From Stichopus chloronotus (taxonomy: Eukaryota > Echinodermata > Holothuroidea > Aspidochirotida > Stichopodidae), in contig CM037840.1 of NCBI GenBank assembly GCA_021234535.1, positions 9,526,643-9,590,642 of the forward strand: a stretch of DNA of 64,000 bases, in the 5' to 3' direction. A program made the translations under genes and the position numbers. The notes under the pieces were generated by a model. The model was not told where the DNA came from. It worked only from the letters and a program-made list of their open reading frames with translations, and searched no databases. This document shows positions 1-12,635 of this stretch, one piece after another; the first letter of the stretch is position 1, and each line of letters starts with the position of its first letter.

Positions 1-32
1 TAATCAACCAATTTAATCTGTTCCTTCGACAG

Positions 33-325
33 ATTGCTTCGAGGTCCAAGTACCAGGAGATGTTCTCTGCCCGGTTCAACCTGGAGCCACACGAGAACGT
101 AAACAATGTTCACGAGGTCCTCTTTAGCGATGACCATGCGTATGTTTTTTTCCCCTGGACCTATGGGGACATTCACACCTACATTAGAAACAAGAGAAAA
201 CTTAGAGAACCAGAAGCAGCAAGACTGTTCCACCAGATAGTGTCAGCTGTCTCTCACTGTCACAGAAGTGGTATCGTCCTGAGGGATCTCAAGCTTAGGA
301 AATTTGTCTTCGCCGATCCAGAACG
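33..325 (+). CDS. TRIB: Tribbles internal exon (pseudokinase N-lobe end to catalytic loop)
   Basis: The exon is open from an acceptor CAG at 30-32, preceded by a pyrimidine-rich stretch, to the donor GT at 326-327. It begins [15 protein letters not shown], aligning with the tribbles YQDKI region, and ends in FADPE plus two bases of an Arg codon. The internal ATG at 60 is an ordinary Met, not a start. The acceptor choice is inferred. The frame is also open to position 3, so an upstream boundary cannot be excluded. Confidence 0.85.
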
Positions 326-3300
326 GTAAGCACTCGACGGCAATGCATATACTGTAGGGTACGATTGCATGAGGTATTTGCCTGGTGTATTCACCCAGTT
401 AGTGGTAGATTTGATGTCCAGTGGCTATGTACCCCTCAATCAGCTAACCATGGTGGAACCTTAGGTTGTGGAGTGGGTGGTTGTTGTAGGCCTGGATTTG
501 TGTGAAGTTCAGACTTGGAAGATTAAGCTTGAAATTGTAACTGGACATGTGAAGGTATGGTGTTACCTTAGCTGTTGCTGTGATTGAAACTCTCCCAGAT
601 TGGTGACTTCCATGCTTTGAATATTTATTACGTGAAGCTTTCTGGAAAGTTCACTTCCATCAGGAACATTGCATACTGCAGCACTGTACTGTATATGTGA
701 AATGGCAGGTAAAATGATTCACGTAGTTGCACTTTGTAGACAGTCTACTGAACTGAACAAAAATAGCACCGTGGTAGAGCTAAAGGATACACTTAACGTA
801 AACCCTAAATGTGCTCTCTAAAGTTATGGTGTTGAAACTGCAATGCCTTTGGGCTTTTCGGTTAGTATTGTTGTGATGTAAAATTTTCAAAGACGATATC
901 ACAAGCATTGTCCTTTGCCGAACGATATCCAAAATCCCGATATGACAGGGCCAGGGTATGTTAGAAACAAAGCACACCTCAATAAAAATTTTGTATAGAA
1001 CAATGGATTGTGTTCAGAAGTCACATTGGACAGCCTCAGTCTAACCTTAATCCTGACATGTAAATCAAGCTAGTTAATGAGAGTATAATACCACCTTCTG
1101 GTTTCTTGTGCCCAAATACAGTATATGTTGTATATGTGTTGTAAGAGACCTTTTTTTTTTTTCTGTATGTGTACACTGTACAAACAATGTTGTTTGGGTC
1201 AGCTTCACAAACAATCATAATGATTTCGTTTGCTGATATCATGACAACACCAGTCATCATCAAGTGCTTCCTCCCGGTAGCAAATACAGATCTTACAGAT
1301 CGTATAGTTTGCCTGTCGATGATCCACCCTCTGTACAGCAGGGGTTCAAGCTAAGTTGAGTAATGCTCGTTCACTTATCAGGTTTTCCAAGATGTGTAAC
1401 CTGTGTTCAACCTTTCATTTAATGATTGCTAATACTTCAGTAATCAACACGCTCTAGTTTACAACTTGATCTATAGAATGCCACCAAACTAGGAGTTCAC
1501 TGGAATTGCAGTATTAATGTACTGTACGTAAAACCCAGTCACAATGGACAGAAACCTTCCACAAACTATAAGAGGAAGTCTTAGAAACAGAGTATTGGTG
1601 GCATCAGAATTTTTTTAGAAAAAGAAAAACGAGTCTGGTGGTGGAAGTTCAGTTGTTAGTGTTGCAGAAAAGTACAAATGGACCCACTGCGATAAGCTCT
1701 CACTGAACAATAGCTTGACGTCAGCAGTGCAGCACCTGTGCAACAGGTGTAAACAGCCTATTGAATGCGTGCAACCGATCGAATGCAAAGTTTCCCTGTG
1801 GGCTTATCCATGTCCATATATGCCTAGTAGGATTGCTAGGTGCTTCCCCTTTTCTACTATGTTGTCATAATTAAGTTGCAACTGCTCTCCCGTTTGGATA
1901 ATGGACGCAGTAAAGTATAGATTACCACAGTACGTGAACACTAAATATTATCGACAGTAAATTGACACTTCTGTATATGTGCAGTGTTCAGGAGTGACCC
2001 TATGCTCACCACCAGTGTTTCCTATCTCTGGCTCATCAGGCTAGTTTTCTCATTTTTTGTCTAGATGCTAACTTGGGTATTTCTCTGTATTGCAATTGTA
2101 TGTTTGTTAACTTTGTTCTGTCTTTCTGTGTGTCTGTCTCTCCCAAAGCTACAGTACAGTCAGTAGCTTTCCGTGTAAAGCGTTTATAGAATATGTTTGT
2201 GGCCCCCAATTAGTAATGTAAGCTCAGTTGGTGACCACTCACAAGACTGGTATTGCAGTACTGAATTTCATTTAATTCAGCTACTGCACAGACTAGCTCT
2301 GCCTAGTCTCATACTGTATGTCTGGTATATAACTGTAGCTGCAGTTCAAGAGTTCAAGTACTGTACAGGGTAGCTTGTACTGAAATTACCTAACATTCAT
2401 AGCTTTCAGAAATTCAGAATAAGAGTTTGATTTGGTTCTCAAGACCAAAGTGACGTGGCTCTCTAGATAAACGCTGTATCGCATAACCCGGTTGTCCATT
2501 AGGAAGTCTACTTACAACCTATTTTTTGACCGTGCAAGTGCAAGTGATATGCCACTGCAATCATTTAAAGTTGAATGAAAGCACATAGAAAATGATGTTC
2601 CCTTAAGCATTGACTTTCTTTGCATTAATTATGATTAAAGATTGTTGATTATACAGTACAGCGCTTTATTTGTTGACTTTTGCAAGAGTACTGTAAGTGC
2701 ATTTGTCTTGCTGTTTACACGCTTTGTGTAGCCCATTTTGCACAAGTCCGTCCAATTTGTTACCTAAACCTAAGATGAAAGTTTCAAGCTAAGAAAGTTT
2801 CAAGCTAGTCTCTCTCTAGCATAGCGTACTGTGAAAGTTCATATGTATCGCAATGTAATGAGAAAAAAAGAAAATCCATGAAAAGTAGTTAAGTTTTCCA
2901 ACTTTGTTCTCCTACCCCTGTAACTCCAGTGTTTTGTTCCTTTAGTAAACATATTTCCAAGTATAAGTGTCATTTTTCAACAAAGGTAACAAAAAAATCA
3001 AGAGCAGAAAACATAAATATGTAAGAATAAACACACCTGCAGAAGTTAATGACAAAAAGTGATATTTTTATTTGTTACAACTTCTAGAAGCATTTACACA
3101 CATATTAGTGTTACTACTTTGAACAAAATCAGTATCCCTTGAGATTGTCAAGACTGTAACTAGTTTCGTTTTGTGATACATGGATACAGTTTTTGCTGAC
3201 ATCATGACAACATTTTCATCCCCTGCTGTGCCCTTCTGAGCGTGTTGGTTATTGTTGCTATAATATTGTTTTTTCTCCCCTCTCTCTTGCAGCACTCACA

Positions 3301-3764
3301 TTGTATTAGATAATCTAGAAGATGCCCACGTTCTGCCATGCCCACAGGATGATACCCTGCAGGACAAACATGGTTGCCCCGCATATGTCAGTCCCGAGAT
3401 ACTCATCACCTCCGGCGTCTACTCGGGAAAACGGGCGGATGTCTGGAGCCTGGGAGTCATTCTGTACACAATGCTGGTGGGGCGGTACCCTTTTCATGAC
3501 GCCGAGCTCACCAAACTGTTCGCCAAGATTCGACAAGGAATGTTCGCAATACCGGAGTCACTTTCGTCCTTAGCCAAGTGTCTCCTTTACAGCATCCTGA
3601 GGGTGGACCCAAAGACCCGCCTCTCCACAGAGGAAATCTTGGACCACCCCTGGTTCCACAGAATCTCCGAGGGCGCTTTACATTCGCCCAGCAAGAGCAA
3701 AGGTCTTGACCAGCTGGTCCCAGACGTCGTCTTTGAAGAGAGTGAGATGTTTTTCTTCACGTGA
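33..3764 (+). CDS. TRIB: Tribbles pseudokinase, 3' two exons (N-terminus outside window)
   Basis: Tribbles proteins are pseudokinase scaffolds that bring substrates to the COP1 ubiquitin ligase and restrain MEK/MAPK and AKT signalling. Seen here: exons 33-325 and 3293-3764 join in frame (CG|C = Arg) across a GT-AG intron. The first has the tribbles-type catalytic loop [12 protein letters not shown]. The second reads [10 protein letters not shown] where a kinase has DFG, then [21 protein letters not shown], the MEK-binding ILDHPWF, and near the C-terminus the COP1-binding DQLVPD before the stop at 3762-3764. The DFG metal-binding motif is missing, as is normal for the family (SLE in vertebrate TRIB1/2, NLE here). 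The N-lobe start and PEST region lie upstream of the window. The family call is very secure. Assignment to TRIB1 versus TRIB2 is not possible, since invertebrates usually have one gene. Confidence 0.95.
326..3292 (+). other. Tribbles intron
   Basis: This is a 3.0 kb GT-AG intron with donor GTAAGC and acceptor TCTCTTGCAG. No coding sequence or recognisable element was found in it. Short ORFs in it have no family signature. Confidence 0.85.
3293..3764 (+). CDS. TRIB: Tribbles terminal coding exon
   Basis: The exon encodes the pseudokinase C-lobe and regulatory tail. Visible landmarks are the APE-equivalent SPEIL, the helix-F motif [14 protein letters not shown], the MEK-binding ILDHPWF and the COP1 degron-mimic DQLVPD, 11 residues before the end of the tail (EESEMFFFT). 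Its length and tail match complete tribbles proteins, so the stop is the natural one. Confidence 0.95.
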
Positions 3765-5235
3765 GGAAGGCTTCTGCAATAGATCACTGCCAAAACCTTC
3801 AACAAAAAAGAGGAAGAAGAGGGTTAAAAATGAAAGTATTGATTGTTCTTACATAGTGTTCTTGTTTTGCAGGGGTGAGAGTTCCATAGAGAAGGGGAAG
3901 ACTACCTTCCTGATAGTTTCCTCTGTCTGTGATGTTCGCCAATTCAAACATTTCAGACCAATAAGTTTCCCATCCCTGCCTGTCCTTTTGAAGTTGTGAC
4001 ACTTGCTAACGGCAAAGAGTGTACAGTGGAAAGTTAAGCAAACAAGCAAGTCTTGATTGTGTTCGTGTACCATGATGTCTTGTGCTAGTCTTGCACCCAA
4101 AGATCTATGTTGTACCCTTCACCCTATCGGTGGTTTTTAAATTCAACCACTGCAAGCTTAAAGTTTATTTGTTAACTCTGACAAAACAAAGTAAGATGTT
4201 AAAATTAGTAAAAACATATTAAACTAACTTGGAAAGATGTGGACCGTACATCTGTCTTTAAATAGACCACTGGGAGCATTTTCGGTCTCACTGGCAGCAA
4301 AATTTATATCCACAGTATGTTGAAGTTGTCGTCCCTCACAGTATGTTCCTAGCACATACACCACTTGCTAGTTATTTGTTATGAACAGCTTCTTGGACAT
4401 GTATAACAAGGCAAGGCTAATATGATGATGGTGTCAGCAGTACCCTGTAGTTTGTTCTGAAATAAGACACTGAGGCAGGTTTGAGTTTACTATTGGCTTC
4501 CACTGAGGCACTTGTCACGTGTCATGATCGATGCATTTACACCGTGTGTTAAATTATTTGTCAGCTTTACCAGATTTTCCCATTTTGTGTTGTACGGTTT
4601 CAGATTCATGACTTGGGACAGGTATCATACCCTCGTAGCATGCCGCAAGGCTAGGTTTAGGGTAAGAGACCTGAGGGAACGCCGGGAGGTACGTGTCAGG
4701 AGACATCAGAATGCACGCTAACATGTTACGTATTCGGTGTATTTGTTATGGTCATGCGTAGTTCGTCCGTAAAACCTTCATTTGACTCATCCAGATTGGT
4801 TCCCCCCAAATATATTAACATTCAGCAATATGCAAATGATTATTTGTGAGCAAGTAATTAACAAGTTAAGTCCAGACAATTCACATTAGTATTAACTCAT
4901 GTTCGCTCCGCAAGCACAAGCCAGGGTCAAGAATTATAAGGAGATGACAATTTTCATTACTATTGGATATGTGATTAATTGTGCTAAATATACAAATAGG
5001 CAATAGGTGGTTTTACCCTTCAGAATCCTCGCAAAGTTGCCAATAAAAGTTCAGTGTGCCACTTAATTAACTTCAGTAACTAGAAGCTATGCTCACAGTT
5101 GCTAATATTAATGGTTACCATGGTTGATTAGCCAGTTAGCTATGGTTACGTCTCTCTGTGCAAAGAAATCTGGTTTGTCCTCATTATTTTGATATGACGT
5201 ATGATTTATGTGACAAGGAATGTAAATGAGGCCAA
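3765..5235 (+). other. Probable tribbles 3' UTR and flank
   Basis: No coding sequence is visible. An AATAAA hexamer occurs at 5042-5047 and an ATTAAA near 4218. Either could be the tribbles poly(A) signal, since tribbles mRNAs usually have long 3' UTRs. The end of the transcript cannot be fixed from sequence alone. Confidence 0.35.
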
Positions 5236-5520
5236 CTATGTGATCACTGCATTCTAAATGTGATCACTGCATTACAAATGTGACAGGAGTTCCTCTGTGT
5301 TACTATTGCAACACATCTGCATGACAGTTCTCTGTGACAACTGACGTTCTTATGCACTACCAGAATTGAGCTGTGTGACTGACCACTGATGTGCCTATGT
5401 ACTAGTAGATAATGGTATGATAGGGTTGTATGACAGTTGATGTTCAAATGTACCAGCCCGACGGGACTTTGTGACAGCTTAAGTCTTAAGTACTGCACTA
5501 GTATGAGAGGAGTGTCACAT
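5236..5520. repeat. Degenerate tandem repeat rich in TGTGAC
   Basis: Two near-identical 20-bp units (ATGTGATCACTGCATTCTAA and ATGTGATCACTGCATTACAA) start the block. They are followed by three or four decayed units of about 65 bp, each with TGTGAC, a TGATGT-like stretch and TGTAC near the end. It looks like an old minisatellite. No coding potential is visible. Confidence 0.45.
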
Positions 5521-7766
5521 CTATTGCTGCTGTATACTATGATTGTTTAATAATTAGGCAATGTACTGTTTACATTGCTGTGACTCACTGCTATCAACAC
5601 TTAAGCTTAGACAGTGTGACACTGTCACAGTATCTGTCAGTATTACTGGTTTCTTTGCAACAAATTGAATGAGAAAAATTGGTACTTTCATGCAAAATTT
5701 CGTTATTGTGACGCGTTTTAATGCCCCATTCATTTTCCTTCCTTAGCATTCAATCACCAAACTGTATTTTAGTAAAGATGATATTAATTTAAACTTAATG
5801 CCCCCAAAAGGCAAAGTCTTTAGCACCTCTGCCTCTTGCATGTGTGTGTATATTTACATTGCCTTTATAACTTTCAACAGTACAACAGTATTGAAATCTA
5901 TCATTGCAACCAGCCGGATTCTGTCTCTTCCACATGTGAACATACAAGGGATTTATGCAGAAGTAGCCATTCGTTGTCAGTGGCAGCCTTGAAGTTCTGC
6001 ATTGGTTGTTCACCAGTGCTGGGCATCTGTTAACTGAGAACTCAGAAAGGGTTTGCGGGTGGGGGGCATCGCAGTGTCGATCAGACAAGCCAAGCTTCGA
6101 TAGGGAAGAGTTGCCAACATATTATACATCGGGTGTACGTTGCTGTCAGAAATACTTGTTTCCATTTTTGGTGCTTTAACCTAATGTAGCAGCTGATTGC
6201 AGCATATGCAAACTGTAATATTTGTTGGGGGGCGGTTGGGAGAAATTGGTAGCTGTCACTTTGTCACGTTTTAAAGTTCATCACACAGAGTGGTGTAGTG
6301 TCATCCACTTGATTGGTGGGTATCACCCACCAGTTTTCACGTCCCAACCGGCAATTTTTTTTTCCCCAGGAGATATATCCAGGGCCTGTAGCCTATGTGC
6401 CATGCTGCTGTCAGTGACAAAAACTCAAAGACATTCAACATGAAAATAAAACATCAGTGTGTGGAATTTCAAAATTAGCAAAATCAGATGAAAATTAGAA
6501 TCAGTATTAACATGTTTTTTTTTTTTTGTTTTGAATGTGTGAAGATAATCTCAATAAAGTTTGAATAGGAACATTAAAAACATGTCTTAACTTCCTCTTT
6601 ACATGTTCGGTCAAAATCACCATGACTTTGGATACATGCCAAGGTCGGGCAGCATCAAAGGGGGGCGGGTAGATGTGGCCGAATGTGCGATCAACTTCCC
6701 CCCAATCCACAGGGAACTAAGTCAACTGGTCCTTTTAACTATTCTACCTAAGAAATCAGAAGCAGTGCTCGTGGTTGACATTATGAACATTACTGTGCAT
6801 TCCAAAGTTCCTAATATGTCTCAGAGTGGTAGGGAGGTAAAGTTCGAGGATCTCTAGTCTTTACAGTTGGTAGCAAGAATAAACTAAATGAACTGCTTAC
6901 CCTAAGGGCAAAGAGTTAACGTAGCTCAGCCAGTGTCACTAGCTTGAGTGGCGGTTATGCTAGTTACTTAACATATCCACCATATGTAGCCAACACCGTG
7001 TCAGCCCCGTTGTTGTAACGCAGCATATCTGATCGTTGCAAGCTATAAATTCCTTAACAACCTAGTACTTTAAAACTCAAGAGACAATGCTTTACGGCAA
7101 AGCAAACACACTTCGTGGGCTGAGGTCAACAAGCTGTTAAGAACAATTGACCTGTATTGAACTTTTGAAAGTTGAAAATATTGCGACATTATTGCGACAT
7201 TCCACGTCAGCCTAAGCCGTCGCTGGCTGTGCTCCAAGTAAGTTTAATTAGACTGCTATTCTGCTCGTGTTAATATGTCGGCCTACCGCTGAGTGCATTC
7301 TATCGGCAGCATACATTATATATTCATACAGATACAAAGAAAAGGAAAGGTTTCTCTTCTGTGATCACACAAGTTAGGTTGTAAAATGATAATGATGTAG
7401 GCCTACGGAAACTATTTAGTGCCATGCATTCTTTTTAACTTGAGTACAACCCCCCCCCCTCTCCCTAGAAATCGGAGTTCTAATATAGCTGGAAGTAGTG
7501 CACCAATGGTCCTGCTGCGTGGAGGGTCACGTGACGCCGGAATGACTTAGTAGTGTAGGTGTGATAGTTACGTACGTTGGCGCTCGCAGTGGCACCAGGA
7601 CAGAGCCATATATGGCTCTGTACCGGCAATAGTTCGAAGAAGTAACGCGCACAGCGCGCAACGTACACCGTACAGTAATAAGCGGAGACATTTCGTCATA
7701 GCAGAGTAACAAAATGATGTGCCCCTCAAATGCAGAAAATTTGTACTGTTTTTGTGATTGGGTGCA
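5521..7766. other. Intergenic, nothing recognised
   Basis: No conserved protein, RNA or full repeat was recognised on either strand. Short ORFs here have no family motifs. A run of C lies near 7450. Confidence 0.5.
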
Positions 7767-7905
7767 GGGAGGGTTAGCTCGGTGGTTAGAGGTTAGGTTC
7801 CCAGCCTTTAGGAAAGTAGCTAAAGAATGGGGGATACCGTATCGTCTCTCTTCTAATGGGGACGTTAAATGGCGGTACCGGGAGCAGGTTTGGGTTTGTA
7901 TGGGA
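7767..7905 (+). repeat. Candidate SINE-like fragment with tRNA-type A-box
   Basis: The stretch GTTAGCTCGGTGGTTAGAGG near 7774 resembles a tRNA D-arm (Pol III A-box). It is followed about 85 bp later by GGGGACGTTAAATGGCGGTA, similar to a motif common in tRNA-derived SINE bodies. No clear B-box or target duplication was found, so this is tentative. Confidence 0.3.
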
Positions 7906-8692
7906 TTGTTGGTTCACCCCTGAACACTGATCGAAGAGAGGAATTCGCCGGTGTTCTTCCACGATCAACATGGAATAGGATCCCTCGATGACTATTCATA
8001 CTTTCTGATCGTCAAATTCTTAACTTAATCTGAACTACTCCTTATTTCTTACGGCTGATCGCGGTATAATCTTTGGTAGGCCTATACATCTACTTAAGCA
8101 GTTAAAAATAGAGTGCACGGGCAGTGACCTTCCAGTGTCGGCCATATTCTTATTGTGGAATAGTACTTCCAGCTAAAGTATAGGATTTCGACGAACCTCA
8201 CGGTTGACGTCACGTAACAAATACTCTGAGATAACAATAAACAACGGCGCCCTCCCAAATTGTTAAACGAAGGACTATTGTAGCGCGTTGATCGAATGGC
8301 AGAGACGCAGCAACTACTGTGCCTTCGTTTACATTCGAATCTCTCAGTGATAGGAAAGAGTGTGCGTGCGAATTCTAAAGCGACGGTGCAATGTAAGAAT
8401 AAAGTCCACAGCCGTGTGTCATACTGACAGCTCTCGTGGTCGCATTATCCACGTTATGAATTTCGAGAGGTTTCTCCTACAAAATTGCAAGCTTTCAGGG
8501 TATTAAAAGAGGAACAAGAAAAAAAAAACAAAAACGATCAAACCCTCGTCTAATCGGAGATCTGATAATCGCACTTCCCGAATTTCGAATTTCCCGCCAC
8601 GAAGTTTACATAGGTATAAGTTGACACATAACATGCCCGAGAATCTTGCTGACATTTAAGTAGTCGGTGGATTTTTCAACCAATTTTTTACT
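7906..8692. other. Intergenic, nothing recognised
   Basis: No gene or repeat was recognised on either strand. Confidence 0.45.
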
Positions 8693-9043
8693 CTTAGGGG
8701 AAAGGGAAATAGGGCGCTTAGAATACACCAACATAATCTTTAACTATTATTAGACCAGCCATTCTCACCAAGAAGCATCTGCAAAAGCCTCATCTCCTTA
8801 AAACATTATGCATGTGATGACTAACGGAAGATGCGTCATTTGAATTTTGAAAAGTTTGTGTGAACAAATTACTCTTGAGCACCAAATAACTGAATTTATA
8901 TCTGTGAGAAACTTATTTCTTGAGGAACCGAAGGCCACTGTCCTTGTTTATTTTGAATGCCCTCTTGGTCAATGTCCACAAACATTGGTCTTCAAAATAT
9001 GATTGTTTTCTGTTGTAAACCAAACGCCTTATCTCCCTTTAAC
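8693..9043 (+). mobile_element. TTAA-flanked MITE, family A, copy 1
   Basis: Left end GGGAAATAGGGCGCTTAGAA; right end AAACGCCTTATCTCCCTTTAA. The inside shares with the other copies the blocks CACCAACAT, AAGCATCTGCAAAAGC, CATTTGAATTTTGAAAAGTT and GTCCACAAACATTGGT. It has no ORF of transposase size, so it is non-autonomous. The left TTAA is degraded (TTAG). Confidence 0.75.
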
Positions 9044-9484
9044 TGATATTTCCACGCGATTATTTATTTCACGATTACTTTAAATGTTCATGATCATTTT
9101 CGAGTTTTAAGATAAAACCGTTTTTTTTTTTTTTCGATTTTCCTTCAGTGCAACAATCAAACTGAATAGAAAACCGTTATTACCGTTTTCGGGTAATGTC
9201 ACCGGTTTTACCGTGAAAGCTTTTTACCCGGTACTCCGTATGAGGCATTTCCAGCTGTGATGGGATTTTAGTTGACAGCTAAATGGGTTGGCTATTCGTC
9301 GGCCAAAATTTAGCATTGTCGGCAAAAATCTGAAATATAAGGATAATGATAATAATAGATGGCAGTGTTTCGAATGGAAAACTTGAACAGTTATAGGCCT
9401 ATGATAAGAAGACTATAGGACTTGAAAGGCTATTTGTTTTGGATAAAATGTTACATCATTTTGATTTTTTGACTCTTGCCCGTC

Positions 9485-9769
9485 CTATATACTCGCATAC
9501 AGCCTATAGAGTAATACACGATCATAGGTTATTAGTTTCTCGTCCCACATAGACCCAGCTCCCTGTGGAGAGAATCCGCTGACTGTGGTTATTTCCATGA
9601 CAATGGTTCGATCCCATACCTTGATCCTTGAAGCCACGGGACTTCTGCCATCCATTGTGTAACATTTCTCGTCAATTATGTCAGTCAAGTCCCTGCACAC
9701 TGTTTCACTGTATATGGCCCCGAGAGGGATCATTTTGGTAGGTTGGGGAACTTTTGGGAGGAGGGTCAT
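9485..9769 (-). CDS. Unidentified 94-residue ORF, possibly an isolated exon
   Basis: This minus-strand ORF reads like ordinary protein, for example MIPLGAIYSETVCRDLTDII and SPVASRIKVWDRTIV, with little low complexity. An in-frame AAG|GTATGG could be a splice donor after SRIK (minus strand, near 9619). I do not recognise the family, and no partner exon was found nearby. It may be part of an unlisted gene, a transposon fragment or chance. Confidence 0.2.
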   Translation of the reverse strand: MTLLPKVPQPTKMIPLGAIYSETVCRDLTDIIDEKCYTMDGRSPVASRIKVWDRTIVMEITTVSGFSPQGAGSMWDEKLITYDRVLLYRLYASI

Positions 9770-12365
9770 CTTAACCTCTCTACCTTAACAAGAGATTGAT
9801 CAGCTATCATCTCGCCCAACCGATGTATACGTGCTGTATTATTCACATTTGTATCACCGACTCCGTATTTGATTCCATATTGTCCAGACTCACTGACACT
9901 GCAGTGGCACGTTAGAAAGTGTCTCTGTTACACCATAGGGGAACAGGGATTGCATAATAGACCCATTCTTTAGTACTTCAATTAAAATTTAGGAGGGTAT
10001 CAGACCATCAGTGGAACTACGTCAGTTTAAAGAACTTTAGTAGAGAAAAAGAGATTAAATACTGTGAGATCAATTCCACGACATTAGCCTAATGAACGAC
10101 TTCACAATTTTGGGTCTATTCACACGCCGCCATCGAGTGAATAACCTTGAAAAGGCCCGTTCACACCAAAGCCGCTTTCTGTTGTGTTTTGTGGTGTGAT
10201 ATCCGCAGATCAATTGGGTTAAACCACAGTCAGGCATGAGAAAACCGGATACGGAACAGTGCACCTCCCCCCCTCCCCCCCCCTCCCACTTCGCTTGCTG
10301 ACTGATTAATTCACATGCGACTTGTGGTATATTTTCTTCACACAAATCTGTATTTGACTTTACAGAGTTAAACATTTATATGTTCGTTATTGTTAAATAC
10401 TGAATGATATTGTTGTTGTGTACACACACACACTAATGTCGAACACTAAATTTTTCAAATTGTGTACTCTCGCTTGTAATTTACGTAATTTACATATCTC
10501 CTGTGTGGCTATGCATATTTCTCTTTTTTTCTCTCTCTTTTTTTTTCTAGGGGTGGGGGTTGTGGAGAAACTGCACGGTACCCGAGGAGAAAAACAGCGC
10601 AACGTTTTCTTCGTTATTGGTGTGTGTATGAATCTCTCCCCTTATGTTAAACAGAGATTACCGATCAACATGTGTTGCATCCCTTAGTCAATTCTACAAT
10701 CGGCTATCACGCTGGAGATTTTATCCCAGCCGAACGGAGTGGAGCGCGTGACCATGTACATGCAGTGAATAGCACCAAGTGGGCTAGTTAAAGAATCCCT
10801 TAAAACCCTTACACAATAACATAGAAAACATTAAATTTTCATAATCTTGAATACGAAGCTTAGCAACCATTAAAGGGGCTCATTGAGTTGATATTGTTTT
10901 TTAGTGTGGAGGAAACCTTTGCAATATACACATGCATGCACCAAATTTACCTCATATAAGCTAAGTGTCTTTTCTTATACAGTGACTGAAAATGTGAGAA
11001 ACAGTATTTTCTTTTTTACGAAGAGAGATTGCCTATATGCGTATACCATTACTACTTTATGGTAAAAAAAATGTGGTCACGGATTTGTAATTATTAGTGA
11101 TTTTTAATGTTAATTACCCCATCATTGCATGTTGCTTTAATTGTATGTCAAAATGTTCAGAAACTTTTAGTTTGACTGAATTTACCATCAACACATGAGT
11201 AAAGTACTCAGAGGTGTGATAAAATATCATAATTTTTGGTAACTACTCAATGAACCACTTTCATCACTCTGTCTCCTTCTCACTGGATAAACAATATCTG
11301 GCAAGCAGGAAACTGATCAACGCCAGTATAGGCTCGGGTTACCATGTTTTGATTATGTGCTACGTAGTGGGGTATTCCCTGGTATTGCGCTGACTTGCTC
11401 TTACCAACGTTGATAGGGAGAGGATGTTTGGGAAAAAGTTTTGTGAGGGCAGTATACTTCTTTATAACTTTTTTTTTGGGGTGTGTGTGTGTGTGTGTGT
11501 GGAGGGGGGGGGGGGTACTGGGTGATCCCTTCAAACACGCACCAGAGATCGCCAATACCCGATAAGTTTTACCATCTTTTCAAAATTTGGCGTCGCACGG
11601 TATAACCGGAACTCCAATTTTCGCTAATGCGCCAATTTTGCCCATCAAATCACCAGACATACGAGTTAACCCTATACCAAGTGAAGTAACACAGTGCTAA
11701 GCCACCTTGATGGTAATCCATCCATGGCCTAGCTCTGATCGACATTAAAACAGATTTCAGATGTATTACTACTTTGATGAATTCGGATAATCACATGCAG
11801 CAGAAAAGCGGATGGCGCAGTGTTGACTGGGACCAGGGTCGTTATATACGGTGGCCATGCCGTGAGTTGATTACCGAGCTGGAGGGGGGGGGGGGGAGGA
11901 AAGTGGCTCCCACTTTGTGTAACGCTAACATATTTGTCCAACCCATCACTTTTTGTGACCTAGATCACACCATCGTAGAAGAAGTTTCCAAATCTATGTT
12001 CTTAAAAAAAGAACACTTAGCTGAAATTAACAGGGCCACAGGGACGTGAAAAGTGTCATATCCTGCAATTTGAGAATGTTTTCAGTGGAAATGTACGCTC
12101 TGTTAGCTATACGCAAGATGTTTCGCTCTCTATAGGGGGAATCATCGTGCCCTCCCCCCACCCCACATTGCAAACCACTTTAGTCTTAAGAGAATGCTTT
12201 AGGCCAGATCCCACCCCATCCTTTTACTTTCAATGTAAAATCAATTCGTTGAAGGCCGTGACGATGGCAGAGACCGCAGAACCCAGAACCACCGGTGCAG
12301 AGGGAGGGGGGTGGGGCGGCGTCTGGACGTAGTTGGGAAATCTGCAATATCAGTTTACCAGTTAA
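9770..12365. other. Intergenic with homopolymer and GT-rich tracts
   Basis: No gene was recognised. It contains a C-rich tract at 10266-10287, a (GT)n plus poly-G tract at 11480-11515 and poly-G at 11883-11895. Confidence 0.5.
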
Positions 12366-12635
12366 AATCTTCCATATCTTAGTCTAGCATATCTTATGAC
12401 ATATAAAGATGTCAAATATTGCACCAGACTGTATCTAAGGATACCTGGTAATTGAAAATTTTTCAATAAATCTGAAATATACATTTGAATTTCTCATATT
12501 TCAGTCAACGTGCGATAATAGTCGAAAAAATCTGAAATACCAGTGGGAATTTCTTTCATATCCCAGTCTAGCACATTAAAGATTGCATCAGAGTATGTCT
12601 AAGGTTACCTAATAGGTGGAAAACATCTCATAAGG
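12366..12635 (+). repeat. Two tandem copies of a ~185-bp-period repeat
   Basis: The block at 12366-12462 (CATATCTTAGTCTAGCA, then TATCTAAGGATACCT) recurs at 12549-12635 (CATATCCCAGTCTAGCA, then TGTCTAAGGTTACCT). The spacer holds a third partial copy with CATATTTCAGTCAACG. Confidence 0.5.
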
